Positions 23,309-32,400 of a stretch of 64,000 nt of DNA are shown in pieces (positions within the stretch are counted from its first letter, which is position 1; each line of letters begins with the position of its first letter). Made by a program: the position numbers and the translations under genes. Origin of the DNA: Terrabacter sp. 28 (GTDB taxonomy: Bacteria; Actinomycetota; Actinomycetes; Actinomycetales; Dermatophilaceae); assembly GCA_000955875.1 (NCBI GenBank), contig JYOE01000002.1, forward strand, positions 62,001 to 126,000, read 5' to 3'. The notes below the pieces were generated by a model. The model was not told where the DNA came from and made no database searches. It worked only from the letters and a program-made list of their open reading frames with translations.

Positions 23309-24601
23309 TCAGTGACCACCCGTCGCGGCGCCCGTCCCCGCCCCTGCCCTGGAGGCCCTGGTGGGGTCGTGCCGGGGCACCCAGATGCGCAGCCATCCCG
23401 CGCCGACCACCGCGCCCACGCCGAGCACGACGGCCGAGGCGCCGAGTGACATGACGGCGCTCAGCCCTGACAACGCCAGGGGCCCCGCAGCCCTTCCCAG
23501 GTCGGCGCAGAGTCGCCAGCCCCCGAGGAACTGCGCCCGCCCGTCGGCCGGGGACGCGTCCGCGCCCAACGTCATGATGAGGCCCGCCCCGAGCCCGTTG
23601 CCGACCCCGAGCACCGTGGCGGCGGCGGTCACCGCGACGAGGCTCGTGGCGAGCGGCAGCAGGGCCATCCCCAGCCCGAGCACGAGCATGCTCGGCACGG
23701 CCGCCGCGACCCGGCCGTAGCGGTCCATGAGCCAGCCGGACGGGTAGAAGAGCGCCATGTCGATGGCGCCGGCGACGCCGAAGACGAGCGAGGTCTGCGC
23801 CGGTGAGAAGCCGACCGACTCGGCCCACAGCGGCACGAGCGCCTCGCGGATGGCCCGCGCACCGGCCACACACATCGCCCCCGTGCCGAGCGTCAGCAGC
23901 ACGTGGCGGTGCTGGGCCAGCACCGACATGACGCTCCGCGGGACGCCGGCCGTGGCCACCCGGTGCGCCGACCCGGTGATGTCCGGCGCCACGAGCACGA
24001 GCACGAAGGCCGCGAGGCTCGCGACCCCGCCGACGGCGTACGCGGACTCGATGCCCCAGCGCGAGATCACGACGGAGCCGAGGAACGGGCCGACGAAGTA
24101 GCCGATGCGGTGGACGCCTCCCAGCGTCGAGAGCGCCCGGGCGCGCATCGCGACCGGCACTGCCTCGGTGAGGTAGGCCTGCCGGGCGAGCCCGAAGAGC
24201 GACCCGGCGAGGCCGATGACGACCACCCCTGCGAAGAGCATGACCAGCCCGCCCGCGAGCGCCGAGACCAGCATGCCGACGGCCTCGACGACCGCCGCGG
24301 CCAGCAGGGCCCGGCGTTCCCCGATGCGGGCGGCGAGGGCCCCGGACGGCAGGTCGCCGAGCAGCTGCCCGACGCCCAGCATCGCGACGAGCAGGGCAGC
24401 GACGCCGATCGAGGCGCCGAGCTCGCGGGCCGACACCGCCACGATCGGCGAGACCGCGCCGGCCCCGGTCGAGCCGAGCAGGGTGGGGCCGTACGCCGAC
24501 AGCGCGATCGCGCGGAGGCTGACGACCGGTTCGCCCTCGCCCTCGCGCTCCCGCTTCCGCCCGCCGGCACCCTCGCCGCCGCGGCCCCGAATCTCGGTCA
24601 C
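23309..24601 (-). CDS. MFS transporter
   Basis: 430 residues with 12 predicted membrane segments after a charged N-terminus. The loop after helix 2 reads LPSGALAARIGERRALL, close to the MFS signature, and the second half has PSGWLMDRYGRVAAAVPS. Substrate unknown; drug or metabolite efflux is typical. The GTG at 24601 lies 8 bases after a TAGGGT box (24610-24615), so it may be leaderless; a GTG near the first helix is an alternative start. The idER-type gene follows at 24 bases, so metal control of the pair is possible. Confidence 0.85.
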   Translation of the reverse strand: MTEIRGRGGEGAGGRKREREGEGEPVVSLRAIALSAYGPTLLGSTGAGAVSPIVAVSARELGASIGVAALLVAMLGVGQLLGDLPSGALAARIGERRALLAAAVVEAVGMLVSALAGGLVMLFAGVVVIGLAGSLFGLARQAYLTEAVPVAMRARALSTLGGVHRIGYFVGPFLGSVVISRWGIESAYAVGGVASLAAFVLVLVAPDITGSAHRVATAGVPRSVMSVLAQHRHVLLTLGTGAMCVAGARAIREALVPLWAESVGFSPAQTSLVFGVAGAIDMALFYPSGWLMDRYGRVAAAVPSMLVLGLGMALLPLATSLVAVTAAATVLGVGNGLGAGLIMTLGADASPADGRAQFLGGWRLCADLGRAAGPLALSGLSAVMSLGASAVVLGVGAVVGAGWLRIWVPRHDPTRASRAGAGTGAATGGH

Positions 24602-24679
24602 GCCACAGGACCCTAACGATCGGGTTACTCGGGTGGCCCGCTCGTCCGGGCGACGGAACGATTGGCGCGTGACCGGGAG

Positions 24680-25018
24680 TCAGGGGACCAGCAGTCCCGC
24701 GGCGGTGGACAGGGCGTTGGCGGCGACGACCGCGAGTGCCAGCGTCGTGACGCCCTCCCGGCCCCGCACCCGCCACCACCACACGAGCACCGCGGCCTCC
24801 ACGACGACCACGACGACCTCGGCGGCGACGAGCTGCAGCGGCGAGGTGAACCGGGTCGAGACGGCATACAGGAGCGGCTGCGTCAGCACGTTCACCCCGA
24901 CGGCCGCGGCGACGGCGCGGCGCCAGGACGACCACCCAGCCAGGCGCGCGAACGCGACCAGCAAGGGCGTCTCGACCACGACGGTCAGGGCGAACGCCAC
25001 CCAGGCGCGGGCGGTCAC
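24680..25018 (-). CDS. Small membrane protein, four segments
   Basis: 112 residues, almost entirely hydrophobic: WVAFALTVVVETPLLVAFA, AVAAAVGVNVLTQPLLYAV, LVAAEVVVVVVEAAVLVWWW and TLALAVVAANALSTAAGLL. The motif ETP in helix 1 and NxxTQP in helix 2 suggest a defined family, but I cannot name it. The GTG start at 25018 is 3 bases from the GTG start of the divergent membrane gene at 25022, leaving no room for ribosome sites, so both may be leaderless. Confidence 0.65.
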   Translation of the reverse strand: MTARAWVAFALTVVVETPLLVAFARLAGWSSWRRAVAAAVGVNVLTQPLLYAVSTRFTSPLQLVAAEVVVVVVEAAVLVWWWRVRGREGVTTLALAVVAANALSTAAGLLVP

Positions 25019-25021
25019 GGC

Positions 25022-26164
25022 GTGACCAGCGTGACCCGCGCGACCGACGCGGCACCGGGGACGCAGGGTTGGCGCACCGTGACGCTCCTCGTGCTCGGGG
25101 CCGTCGCCGCAGCGCTGGCGCTGGCGCTCGGGGCGCCGGTCGCGACGGCCGTCATCGGCCTGATCCTCTTCGGCATCCTGCACAACCTGCTCGAGATCCG
25201 CTACGTGGCCGGCCGCTTCTCGGGCCTGTTCGGGCGCCCGTTCCTCGACCTGCTCGTCGCCCTCGTCACCGCGATCGTCGTCTGCCGCCTGCTCGCCGGC
25301 GTCGTGGGTCGACCCGCGCAGCTGGCCGAGATCCTCCTCGGCTACGCGGTCATCGCCGTGGCCGCGCGCTACGGCCTCGAGGGTCGCCGCCGCCGCGTCG
25401 CCTGGGCGGTCGTCGCCGCCGCGGCCGTGGTGTCCTCGACCTTCCCGGCGTACCACTTCGTCGTGCTCACGCACCTGCACAACGCCGTGCCGCTCTTCTT
25501 CCTCTGGGAGTGGTCGCGCCGCATCGCCTCGCCGCGCGGCCGTCGCGCCTTCCGCGCCGCGCAGCTGCTCTGGGTGGTCGCCATCCCCGCCGTCGTCCTG
25601 CTCGGGCTCCTCGACGGCACGCTCACGACCGACCCGGGCATCGTGCGCAGCGTCGTCGGCGACGGCCAGACGGTGCTCGCCGCGAGCGCGCCGCCCGGCG
25701 CCGCAGCGACCCTGCTCGGGACGCGCTTCCTTACCGTCTTCGCCTTCATGCAGACGATGCACTACGTCGTGTGGGTCGCCCTCATGCCGCGCGTCGCACC
25801 CGACGCCTCGGCGTCCTTCGAGGCGCGGGTCCCGTGGGTGACCGGCCCCCGGCTGTGGGCCGTGGGGTTCCTCGCGGCGGCGGTGTTCGCCGTGCTCTTC
25901 GGCATCGACTTCGCGCAGGGCAAGGCGCTGTATGCCGCCCTGGCGAGCTACCACGCGTACCTCGAGCTGCCGGTGCTGCTGGCGATGCTCGTCGGGGCAC
26001 GCAGCCTGTCAGCGCTGCCGACTACCCCACCGGCCGATGCCGAGCCGGGTGCGCCGGGCCCCCGACCGGTTCCCGTCCTGTCGCCGGGTGGCACGGGGTC
26101 GCTCGGCCCGACCCCCGAGACGGCCGCGGTCGCCGTGGCGCCAGAGCCCGAGGTCGGCACGTGA
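25022..26164 (+). CDS. Multi-pass membrane protein with intramembrane histidines
   Basis: 380 residues with about nine membrane segments. Histidines sit in or next to helices: FGILHNLLEIRY, YHFVVLTHLHNAVPLFF, MQTMHYVVWVALMPR and ASYHAYLELPVLLAML. This arrangement could bind haem or another metal, but no family is recognised. The C-terminal 60 residues are a Pro/Gly-rich soluble tail. Start GTG at 25022, with GTG at 25031 as alternative. The next gene overlaps its stop by GTGA. Confidence 0.7.
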   Translation: MTSVTRATDAAPGTQGWRTVTLLVLGAVAAALALALGAPVATAVIGLILFGILHNLLEIRYVAGRFSGLFGRPFLDLLVALVTAIVVCRLLAGVVGRPAQLAEILLGYAVIAVAARYGLEGRRRRVAWAVVAAAAVVSSTFPAYHFVVLTHLHNAVPLFFLWEWSRRIASPRGRRAFRAAQLLWVVAIPAVVLLGLLDGTLTTDPGIVRSVVGDGQTVLAASAPPGAAATLLGTRFLTVFAFMQTMHYVVWVALMPRVAPDASASFEARVPWVTGPRLWAVGFLAAAVFAVLFGIDFAQGKALYAALASYHAYLELPVLLAMLVGARSLSALPTTPPADAEPGAPGPRPVPVLSPGGTGSLGPTPETAAVAVAPEPEVGT

Positions 26165-26433
26165 CGCTGGTCGGCCCGTTCGACGCGGCAGCGCCCCCCG
26201 AGGACGCGTGGGGGCCCATGCTCGTGGTCGCACTGGTCGTCGTGGCCGTCGTCGCCATGGTCGTCGGCTTCGGCCGGATCACCCGGGCACGGCGCGCCGA
26301 CCGCACATCGCCGGGTGAGGGGCACCCCGGACCGGGGGCCGGCGGGCGTCGCGACGGCGCGTCCGGGGTCGGCACCGGCTCGTCGCCTGAGGCGACGGCG
26401 AGCGACGACGAGCTGCCCACCGACCCTGTGTAA
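26161..26433 (+). CDS. Small single-helix membrane protein
   Basis: 90 residues with one hydrophobic segment (MLVVALVVVAVVAMVVGF) and a polar Gly/Ser-rich tail. The GTG at 26161 overlaps the upstream TGA, so it is co-translated with the histidine-rich membrane protein and is likely an accessory subunit. Function unknown. Confidence 0.65.
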   Translation: MTLVGPFDAAAPPEDAWGPMLVVALVVVAVVAMVVGFGRITRARRADRTSPGEGHPGPGAGGRRDGASGVGTGSSPEATASDDELPTDPV

Positions 26434-26439
26434 AAGGTC

Positions 26440-26468
26440 TTGCCGCCCGATTCATCCCGACGTAGGTT
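26440..26468 (+). promoter_or_regulatory. Promoter of the mini-ORF transcript
   Basis: TTGCCG (26440-26445) and TAGGTT (26463-26468) with exactly 17 bases between. Transcription would start near 26475, a few bases before the long Shine-Dalgarno sequence. Confidence 0.6.
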
Positions 26469-26502
26469 CGAGGAGTCGAACCGAAGGGAGGTGATCCGAG
26501 AA

Positions 26503-26541
26503 GTGATTTCTTCCGGAACGTGTGAGGTGGCCACGCGATAG
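26503..26541 (+). CDS. Mini-ORF encoding a 12-residue peptide
   Basis: GTG at 26503 to TAG at 26541 encodes MISSGTCEVATR (first residue from GTG). An in-frame GTG at 26491 would give a 16-residue form but overlaps the ribosome site. The spacing from GGAGG to the 26503 start is about 11 bases. Codons ATT and TCT are unusual for this genome, which suggests the RNA sequence itself is conserved. No function known to me. Confidence 0.45.
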   Translation: MISSGTCEVATR

Positions 26542-26572
26542 CCGCGTCCCCACCCACACCCAGGGATGAAGC

Positions 26573-26600
26573 AGGGCAGTCCGACTCGTCGGGCTGCCCT
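26573..26600 (+). terminator. Terminator hairpin of the mini-ORF transcript
   Basis: AGGGCAGTCCGA and TCGGGCTGCCCT pair over 12 positions (one G-U) around a CTCG loop. Short non-U-rich tail follows. It lies 49 bases upstream of the convergent pdxH stop. Confidence 0.75.
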
Positions 26601-26649
26601 GTTCCGTGTCCGCACCACCCCCGGCTTCTTCCGGCACGTGAGGTGGGGG

Positions 26650-27387
26650 TCAGGGCTGCAGGCGCAGGCGCGTCCACGCCGCCGGGTCCGCGAGGTCCCC
26701 GGCGCCGGTGCGTCGGAAGACGATGCGGTCGTGCAGGCGGTTGCTCCGGCCCGCCCAGAACTCCACCTCGTCGCAGACGATGCGCCAGCCGCCCCAGAAG
26801 TCGGGCACCGGCACGTCGTCGTCGCTGCCGGTGTCGGGGAACCGCTCCAGCACCTCCTGCCAACGGCGCTCGAGCTCGGCCCGGTCGGCGGCCGGGCGGG
26901 ACTGGTCCGAGGCCCACGCCGAGAGCCGCGAGCCGTAGGGGCGCGACTCGAAGTACCGCTCGACCTCGTCGCGGTCGAGCGGCTCGGCCGTGCCACGGAA
27001 CCGGATCGCCCGGTAGAGGGAGGGCCACGTCAGGCTGGCAGCGACCCGCGGGTCGCCTTGCAGCTGCTGGCTCTTCGTCGAGCCGAGGTTGGTGACGAAG
27101 CCGGGTCCGCGCTCGTCGAAGAAGCGCATGAGCACGGTGCGCACGTCGGGGGCCCCGGACGCGTCGACCGTCGCCACCGACAGCGCCGACGGCTCCGGCA
27201 CGTCCGCGCGCTCCTCGGCGGCGGCCAAGGCGGCGTCGACCCACGCGCGGGCCTGGAGGTAGGGCGACTCGGCCACGTCGGTCTCGACGAGCCCGTCACC
27301 GGTGTAGTCGAGGCGGCGCACGGCGTGGGCGACGCTCGTGGGCTTGCGATCCGGCTCGTCGGCCGACGCCACGGGGTGGGTGTCCAT
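26650..27387 (-). CDS. pdxH: Pyridoxamine/pyridoxine 5'-phosphate oxidase
   Basis: 245 residues. FMN-dependent enzyme that makes pyridoxal 5'-phosphate. Family segments visible: MRFFDERGPGFVTNLGSTKS, AIRFRGTAEPL, SRPYGSRLSAWASDQS and the end motif EFWAGRSNRLHDRIVF with the closing RLRLQP. Full length for the family, cytoplasmic. The ATG at 27387 is 6 bases after a TAGTCT box (27394-27399), so it is probably leaderless. It supplies cofactor for PLP enzymes such as SerC at 31063. Confidence 0.95.
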   Translation of the reverse strand: MDTHPVASADEPDRKPTSVAHAVRRLDYTGDGLVETDVAESPYLQARAWVDAALAAAEERADVPEPSALSVATVDASGAPDVRTVLMRFFDERGPGFVTNLGSTKSQQLQGDPRVAASLTWPSLYRAIRFRGTAEPLDRDEVERYFESRPYGSRLSAWASDQSRPAADRAELERRWQEVLERFPDTGSDDDVPVPDFWGGWRIVCDEVEFWAGRSNRLHDRIVFRRTGAGDLADPAAWTRLRLQP

Positions 27388-27393
27388 GAGCCC

Positions 27394-27399
27394 AGACTA
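27394..27399 (-). promoter_or_regulatory. Leaderless minus-10 box of pdxH
   Basis: TAGTCT on the minus strand with 6 bases to the ATG at 27387; no ribosome site is present between them. Confidence 0.5.
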
Positions 27400-27496
27400 G
27401 GGTTGGCGGCACGAAGGCCCGCACGAGCGTCAGGCCCACGGCGCGTGCGGACCCAGCGACAGCCCCGGCGCGGCCGGGCGGGTGAGGAGTCACACG

Positions 27497-27901
27497 ATGG
27501 CAGGCAAGGGAAAGCTCGTCACGCAGACCGTGAAGCTCGGGATCAAGTACGGCCCGCAGATCTGGGTGGCCAGCCAGGCGCTTCGCGAGCCTGCGAAGGA
27601 GGCCGCCAACAAGGCCATCTCGAGCGAGCGGGCCCGCCGCCAGGCGATGGACCACGCGCGGTCGCTCACCGACGGCAGCATCCTGAAGGTCTACAAGGGC
27701 GACGCCGCGCACTGGGTCGTCTTCAGCGGCGACGAGCCCGTCGCGGTCCACCCCGCGACCGACCTGCTGCTCGCGACCCTCGTCGAGCGCGCCGACCTCA
27801 CCAAGCGCATCCGGCCCCAGGACAAGGTCAGGCCCACCGCGCGCGCGAAGGACGCCGCCGCCACCGCCCTGCGTCGCGGCAAGCCCAACCAGATCAACTG
27901 A
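27497..27901 (+). CDS. Small basic protein of unknown function
   Basis: 134 residues, rich in Lys and Arg at both ends (MAGKGKLVTQTVKLGIKYGP; KAKDAAATALRRGKPNQIN-like end). The middle IYKGDAAHWVVFSGDEPVAV-like segment (KVYKGDAAHWVVFSGDEPVA) suggests a small beta domain. Start chosen at the second ATG (27497) because GTGAGGAG lies upstream. No family recognised. It converges on the pentapeptide-repeat gene with 27 bases between stops. Confidence 0.7.
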   Translation: MAGKGKLVTQTVKLGIKYGPQIWVASQALREPAKEAANKAISSERARRQAMDHARSLTDGSILKVYKGDAAHWVVFSGDEPVAVHPATDLLLATLVERADLTKRIRPQDKVRPTARAKDAAATALRRGKPNQIN

Positions 27902-27928
27902 CCTTCTCCCGTTCGGGCAGTGCGGGCC

Positions 27929-28555
27929 TCAGTCGGTGACGACGATCCCGAGCTCGGCAGCGAGGGCGTCGGCGAGATCGATGACCTGCGGCCGGCTCAA
28001 CGTCGCCCCCTTGAGACCGGCCAGCCCCACCGGCGACCTCAGCGTCGCCCCCGAGAGGTCGAGTCCGGCATACGTGCCGCGGCCGAACGACGGCTGCTGG
28101 AGGGTGCAGCCCTCGAACGTCAGCCCGTCGACCACGGCCTCCTGCAGGTCGAGCTCGACGACGACGCAGTCGACGAAGGCGACGTCCTTGAGCCGCGCGC
28201 CGCGCAGGTTGAGGAAGTCGACCTTGCCGCCGACCACCGTGACGTCGCGCCACGTCGAGCCCCATGCCGAGACGGCCGCGAGCCGACAGCCCTCGATCGT
28301 CGTCTCCACCAGGCTCGCCTCGACGAGTGTCACGCCGACCCCCTGGACGCGCTGCCACTCGCACTCCGACCAGCGCGAACCGGAGAGGTGGGCCCCGTCG
28401 AGGGTCGCGCCCACGAGCGAGCACTCGAGGAACGACGCGCCCTCGGCGTGTGCGCCCGTGAAGTCGGTGCCCTCGAAGCGGACGGCGTCCTGGTGGGGGT
28501 CTCGCGTGGCGAACACGGCGTCACGAAACACGGTCTGGTCGGCGGCTGACGGCAT
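27929..28555 (-). CDS. Pentapeptide-repeat protein
   Basis: 208 residues with repeated A(D/N)LXX-type five-residue turns: FEGTDFTGAHAEGASFLECS, LVGATLDGAHLSGSRW and LDLSGATLRSPVGLAGLKGA. Such proteins fold as right-handed quadrilateral helices; some mimic DNA and protect gyrase (Qnr, MfpA), others have unknown roles. The repeats here are interrupted, so a DNA-mimic role is not established. The ATG at 28555 is inside a GGCATAC heptamer on the opposite strand. Confidence 0.85.
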   Translation of the reverse strand: MPSAADQTVFRDAVFATRDPHQDAVRFEGTDFTGAHAEGASFLECSLVGATLDGAHLSGSRWSECEWQRVQGVGVTLVEASLVETTIEGCRLAAVSAWGSTWRDVTVVGGKVDFLNLRGARLKDVAFVDCVVVELDLQEAVVDGLTFEGCTLQQPSFGRGTYAGLDLSGATLRSPVGLAGLKGATLSRPQVIDLADALAAELGIVVTD

Positions 28556-28652
28556 ACGGTGAGTCTCGCAGCCACGACCCACTCCCAGCCCGATGGTCGA
28601 CAGCTGCTGGCCTCCACACCGCGGTGGTACCGCCTGCACAGCAAGGACGCAC

Positions 28653-29774
28653 ATGGCAGACAGCACGCCCGACCCCGACTTCAAGCCAGGACTCGAGGGC
28701 GTCATCGCCTTCGAGTCGACGATCGCCGAGCCGGACAAGGAGGGTGGGGCGCTGCGCTACCGCGGCGTCGACATCAACGACCTCGTCGGCCACGTCGACT
28801 TCGGCCACGTCTGGGGGCTGCTCGTCGACAACGAGTTCGACCCCGGCCTCCCTCCCGCCGAGCCCTACCCGCTCCCCCTGCACACCGGCGACGTACGCGT
28901 CGACGTCCAGTCGGCCCTCGCGATGCTCGCGCCGGTGTGGGGCTTCAAGCCGACCCTCGACATCGACGCCGAGGAGGTGCGCGACAACCTCGCCCGGGCC
29001 GCCGTCATGGCCCTGTCGTTCGTCGGTCAGTCGGCCCGCGGCCTCGACAAGCCGATGGTGCCGCAGCGCGAGGTCGACAAGGCCTCCACCATCACCGAGC
29101 GCTTCATGATCCGGTGGCGCGGCGAGCCCGACCCCAAGCACGTCGAGGCCGTCGACGCGTACTGGGTCTCCGCCGCCGAGCACGGCATGAACGCCTCGAC
29201 GTTCACTGCCCGCGTCATCACCTCGACCGGTGCCGACGTCGCGGCCGCGCTCTCGGGCGCCGTCGGCGCGATGAGCGGACCCCTCCACGGCGGGGCGCCC
29301 TCTCGCGTGCTGCACATGCTCGACGGCGTCGAGCAGCAGGGCGATGCCACCGCCTACGTCAAGGGAGTCCTCGACAAGGGCGAGCGCCTGATGGGCTTCG
29401 GCCACCGCGTCTACCGCGCCGAGGACCCTCGCGCGCGTGTGCTCCGGGCCGCCTGCGAGCGCCTCGGCGCCCCGCGCTACGAGGCCGCCGCCGCCCTCGA
29501 GAAGGCCGCGCTCGACGAGCTGCACGCCCGCCGACCCGACCGGGTGCTCGCCACCAACGTCGAGTTCTGGGCCGCCGTCATCCTCGACTTCGCACAGGTG
29601 CCGGCGTCGATGTTCACGCCGATGTTCACCTGCGCGCGCACCGCCGGGTGGTCGGCGCACATCCTCGAGCAGAAGCAGACGGGGCGCCTCATCCGGCCGT
29701 CGTCGCGCTACATCGGCGAGGGTCCGCGCAAGCCCGAGGACGTCGCGGGGTGGACGGCCGACATCGCCCACTGA
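28653..29774 (+). CDS. Citrate synthase 2
   Basis: 373 residues. Condenses acetyl-CoA and oxaloacetate to citrate. Family motifs: HGMNASTFTARVITSTG (first catalytic His), GPLHGGAPSRVL, GFGHRVYRAEDPRA (second His and the RxxDPR loop) and the C-terminal ARTAGWSAHILEQ. The size and the sequence match the short actinobacterial citrate synthase rather than the longer GltA. ATG at 28653 with AAGGA 5 bases upstream. Monocistronic by appearance. Confidence 0.92.
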   Translation: MADSTPDPDFKPGLEGVIAFESTIAEPDKEGGALRYRGVDINDLVGHVDFGHVWGLLVDNEFDPGLPPAEPYPLPLHTGDVRVDVQSALAMLAPVWGFKPTLDIDAEEVRDNLARAAVMALSFVGQSARGLDKPMVPQREVDKASTITERFMIRWRGEPDPKHVEAVDAYWVSAAEHGMNASTFTARVITSTGADVAAALSGAVGAMSGPLHGGAPSRVLHMLDGVEQQGDATAYVKGVLDKGERLMGFGHRVYRAEDPRARVLRAACERLGAPRYEAAAALEKAALDELHARRPDRVLATNVEFWAAVILDFAQVPASMFTPMFTCARTAGWSAHILEQKQTGRLIRPSSRYIGEGPRKPEDVAGWTADIAH

Positions 29775-29830
29775 GCGCGAGCCCCCTCGTCCCAGCGCAG
29801 GTGCGCTTTCCCGGCAGGGATGCGCTCTTC

Positions 29831-29899
29831 CGCCAGGAGTGGTTGGTGCACCGCCCACACCTGGAGTGAGCGTCCACCTCTGGAGCGAGCGGCCACTCG
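29831..29899. repeat. 69-bp imperfect repeat, left copy flanking the AbiEi/DUF559 gene
   Basis: Starts cgccag and ends cactcg like the copy at 30919-30987. The two align without gaps at about 70 percent identity, strongest in tggtgcaccg and gagc. Both are in intergenic DNA in the same orientation. Confidence 0.6.
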
Positions 29900-29911
29900 T
29901 GAGGGTCCGGC

Positions 29912-30835
29912 TCAGGCGGCCCACCGTTGCGAGTCGCGGATCGCCTGGTCGACGCGTGCGCGGATCAGCTGGAGGTCGTCGAGCTCGCTCCACACGAAGC
30001 GGGCGAAGAACCAGCCCTTGCGGCGCATCGCGTCCTCGCGCCGCTTCTCGAGGAACGAAGCGCTGCTCCTCCCGGTCGGCGACCTGCCGTCGTCGTACTT
30101 CCGGGCGCCGTCGAACTCCACGAGGACACGGGCGCCCCTGACACGGAAGTCGGCGTACCTCGTGCCGACGTCGGTGTCGACCTCGAACTGAGGCTCGAGG
30201 GAGTGGCCGAGCGCTCGCAGGCGGTGCCCGATGACGCTCTCGCCCGGCGACTCGATGCGGGCATCGGCCTCGCGCAGGATCGAGCGCACCGGGCCGATGC
30301 CCCGACAGCGGGCGTGCAGGAGGCACGCTGCCTCCAGCTCGGCAGGTGTCACCAGCTCGCGGTGGAGCGCCGCGTCGGCAGCGACGAGCGCACTGAACGG
30401 CACTCCTTCGAGTCCGGCCTGGACGACCCCGATCGCCGTCGGCACCCGACCGGGGGAGGTCAGGACGAGCTCGGGCGGCAGGTCGCGAAACGGCCGGTGG
30501 ACCTTCACGCCAGGGCTGTTGCGGGTCTGGCCCGGACCCCGGCGGGTGAGGTGCACCGTCGCGAGGTCGAGGCGGTAGTCGGGAAGGCCCTGCGCGACGA
30601 GCAGCGACTGGTGGCTGATGAGGGCGCGGCCCCCGAAGCGTCGCCGAGCCGCGACCGTGCGCAGCCAGTGGAGGTCACGGGCGTCGCGTGCCGGCCGGAC
30701 GGCATACCAACCTCGGAGTAGCGGGACGAGCGCGCCCGCACGCACGGCGGCAGCGATCGCCTTGTCGGGATGGCCAGCGGCGCCCAGCTGGGCGGTGCTG
30801 ACGACGTCGCCACGGGCGAGCTGCTCGAGATCCAC
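29912..30835 (-). CDS. AbiEi-type N-terminal domain with DUF559 endonuclease-like C-terminus
   Basis: 307 residues. The first 80 residues match the winged-helix domain found in type IV AbiEi antitoxins (VSTAQLGAAG, then LVPLLRGWYAVRP). The last 100 residues (RYADFRVRGARVLVEFDGAR, EKRREDAMRRKGWFFARF, WSEL) match DUF559, a VSR-like restriction-endonuclease fold with the Asp...Glu-x-Asp pattern. No AbiEii toxin gene is adjacent, so this is not a classic toxin-antitoxin pair. Start GTG 30835 chosen; TTG at 30886 is possible. It sits as an island between two related 69-bp repeats. Confidence 0.75.
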   Translation of the reverse strand: MDLEQLARGDVVSTAQLGAAGHPDKAIAAAVRAGALVPLLRGWYAVRPARDARDLHWLRTVAARRRFGGRALISHQSLLVAQGLPDYRLDLATVHLTRRGPGQTRNSPGVKVHRPFRDLPPELVLTSPGRVPTAIGVVQAGLEGVPFSALVAADAALHRELVTPAELEAACLLHARCRGIGPVRSILREADARIESPGESVIGHRLRALGHSLEPQFEVDTDVGTRYADFRVRGARVLVEFDGARKYDDGRSPTGRSSASFLEKRREDAMRRKGWFFARFVWSELDDLQLIRARVDQAIRDSQRWAA

Positions 30836-30918
30836 CGGCCCATCGTGGCCCGTCGACGCCCGCGCCCGCAGACACCCTGTGGACAACGGTGCGTGCCCAC
30901 GTCAGCGGTGGACGCCTG

Positions 30919-30987
30919 CGCCAGAGGTGGCTGGTGCACCGACCACCTGTGGCGCGAGCCCGCACCGTCGGCGCGCGGGTGCACTCG
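30919..30987. repeat. 69-bp imperfect repeat, right copy
   Basis: Same length and orientation as 29831-29899. The intervening 1.0 kb carries only the AbiEi/DUF559 gene. Confidence 0.6.
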
Positions 30988-31056
30988 AACGACACCGTAC
31001 GCGCGTCCACGCAGCGAGAGACGGTGTCCACGAAGTGGGCAGGTGGGGTTGAATAG

Positions 31057-32205
<1,149 letters not shown>

Positions 32206-32224
32206 CCAAGGAGCCCCCACCCGA

Positions 32225-32294
32225 TCGAGAAAGCGATCCGTCCGCCTCGCGCGAAGCCCGTCTTCGAGCCCCGGGGGACGGATCGCTTTCTCGA
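32225..32294. terminator. 19-bp perfect inverted repeat after serC
   Basis: TCGAGAAAGCGATCCGTCC (32225-32243) and its exact complement (32276-32294) around a 32-base loop. Such a long perfect stem is more than a terminator needs, but the position 20 bases after the serC stop suits termination. Confidence 0.65.
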
Positions 32295-32347
32295 CGGTCG
32301 CAGGCGACAGGCGGCTTGCTCACCTCGCGTGACTTTCGCGGGTATGG

Positions 32348-32392
32348 CTCGTTGACCAGCCCAGACCGCCAATGGGGGCGGCAGTCAACGAG
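32348..32392 (+). promoter_or_regulatory. Leader hairpin covering the ribosome site of the lytic transglycosylase gene
   Basis: CTCGTTGAC (32348-32356) pairs perfectly with GTCAACGAG (32384-32392); an inner CCGCC/GGCGG stem adds stability. The 3' arm runs into GAGGAG just before the ATG at 32401, so folding could hide the ribosome site. Confidence 0.5.
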
Positions 32393-32400
32393 GAGTCACC

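Larger units (their letters stand above)
26475..26605 (+). ncRNA. Free-standing short transcript with extended Shine-Dalgarno
   Basis: Between the membrane operon and convergent pdxH lies a complete mini transcription unit: promoter with 17-base spacer, a leader containing GGAGGTGATCC (11 contiguous bases complementary to the 16S rRNA 3' end), a 12-16 codon ORF and a 12-bp hairpin terminator. Neither neighbour needs it as a leader. It may encode a tiny peptide, titrate 30S subunits, or be a regulatory RNA. Confidence 0.6.

Noticed and set aside
25069..26160. Long overlapping frame inside the histidine-rich membrane gene
   Set aside because: Arg-rich shadow frame; only its last 90 codons, from the GTG at 26161, read as a protein.
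29912..30835. Complete AbiE toxin-antitoxin system
   Set aside because: No AbiEii nucleotidyltransferase gene lies next to it, and the C-terminus is DUF559.
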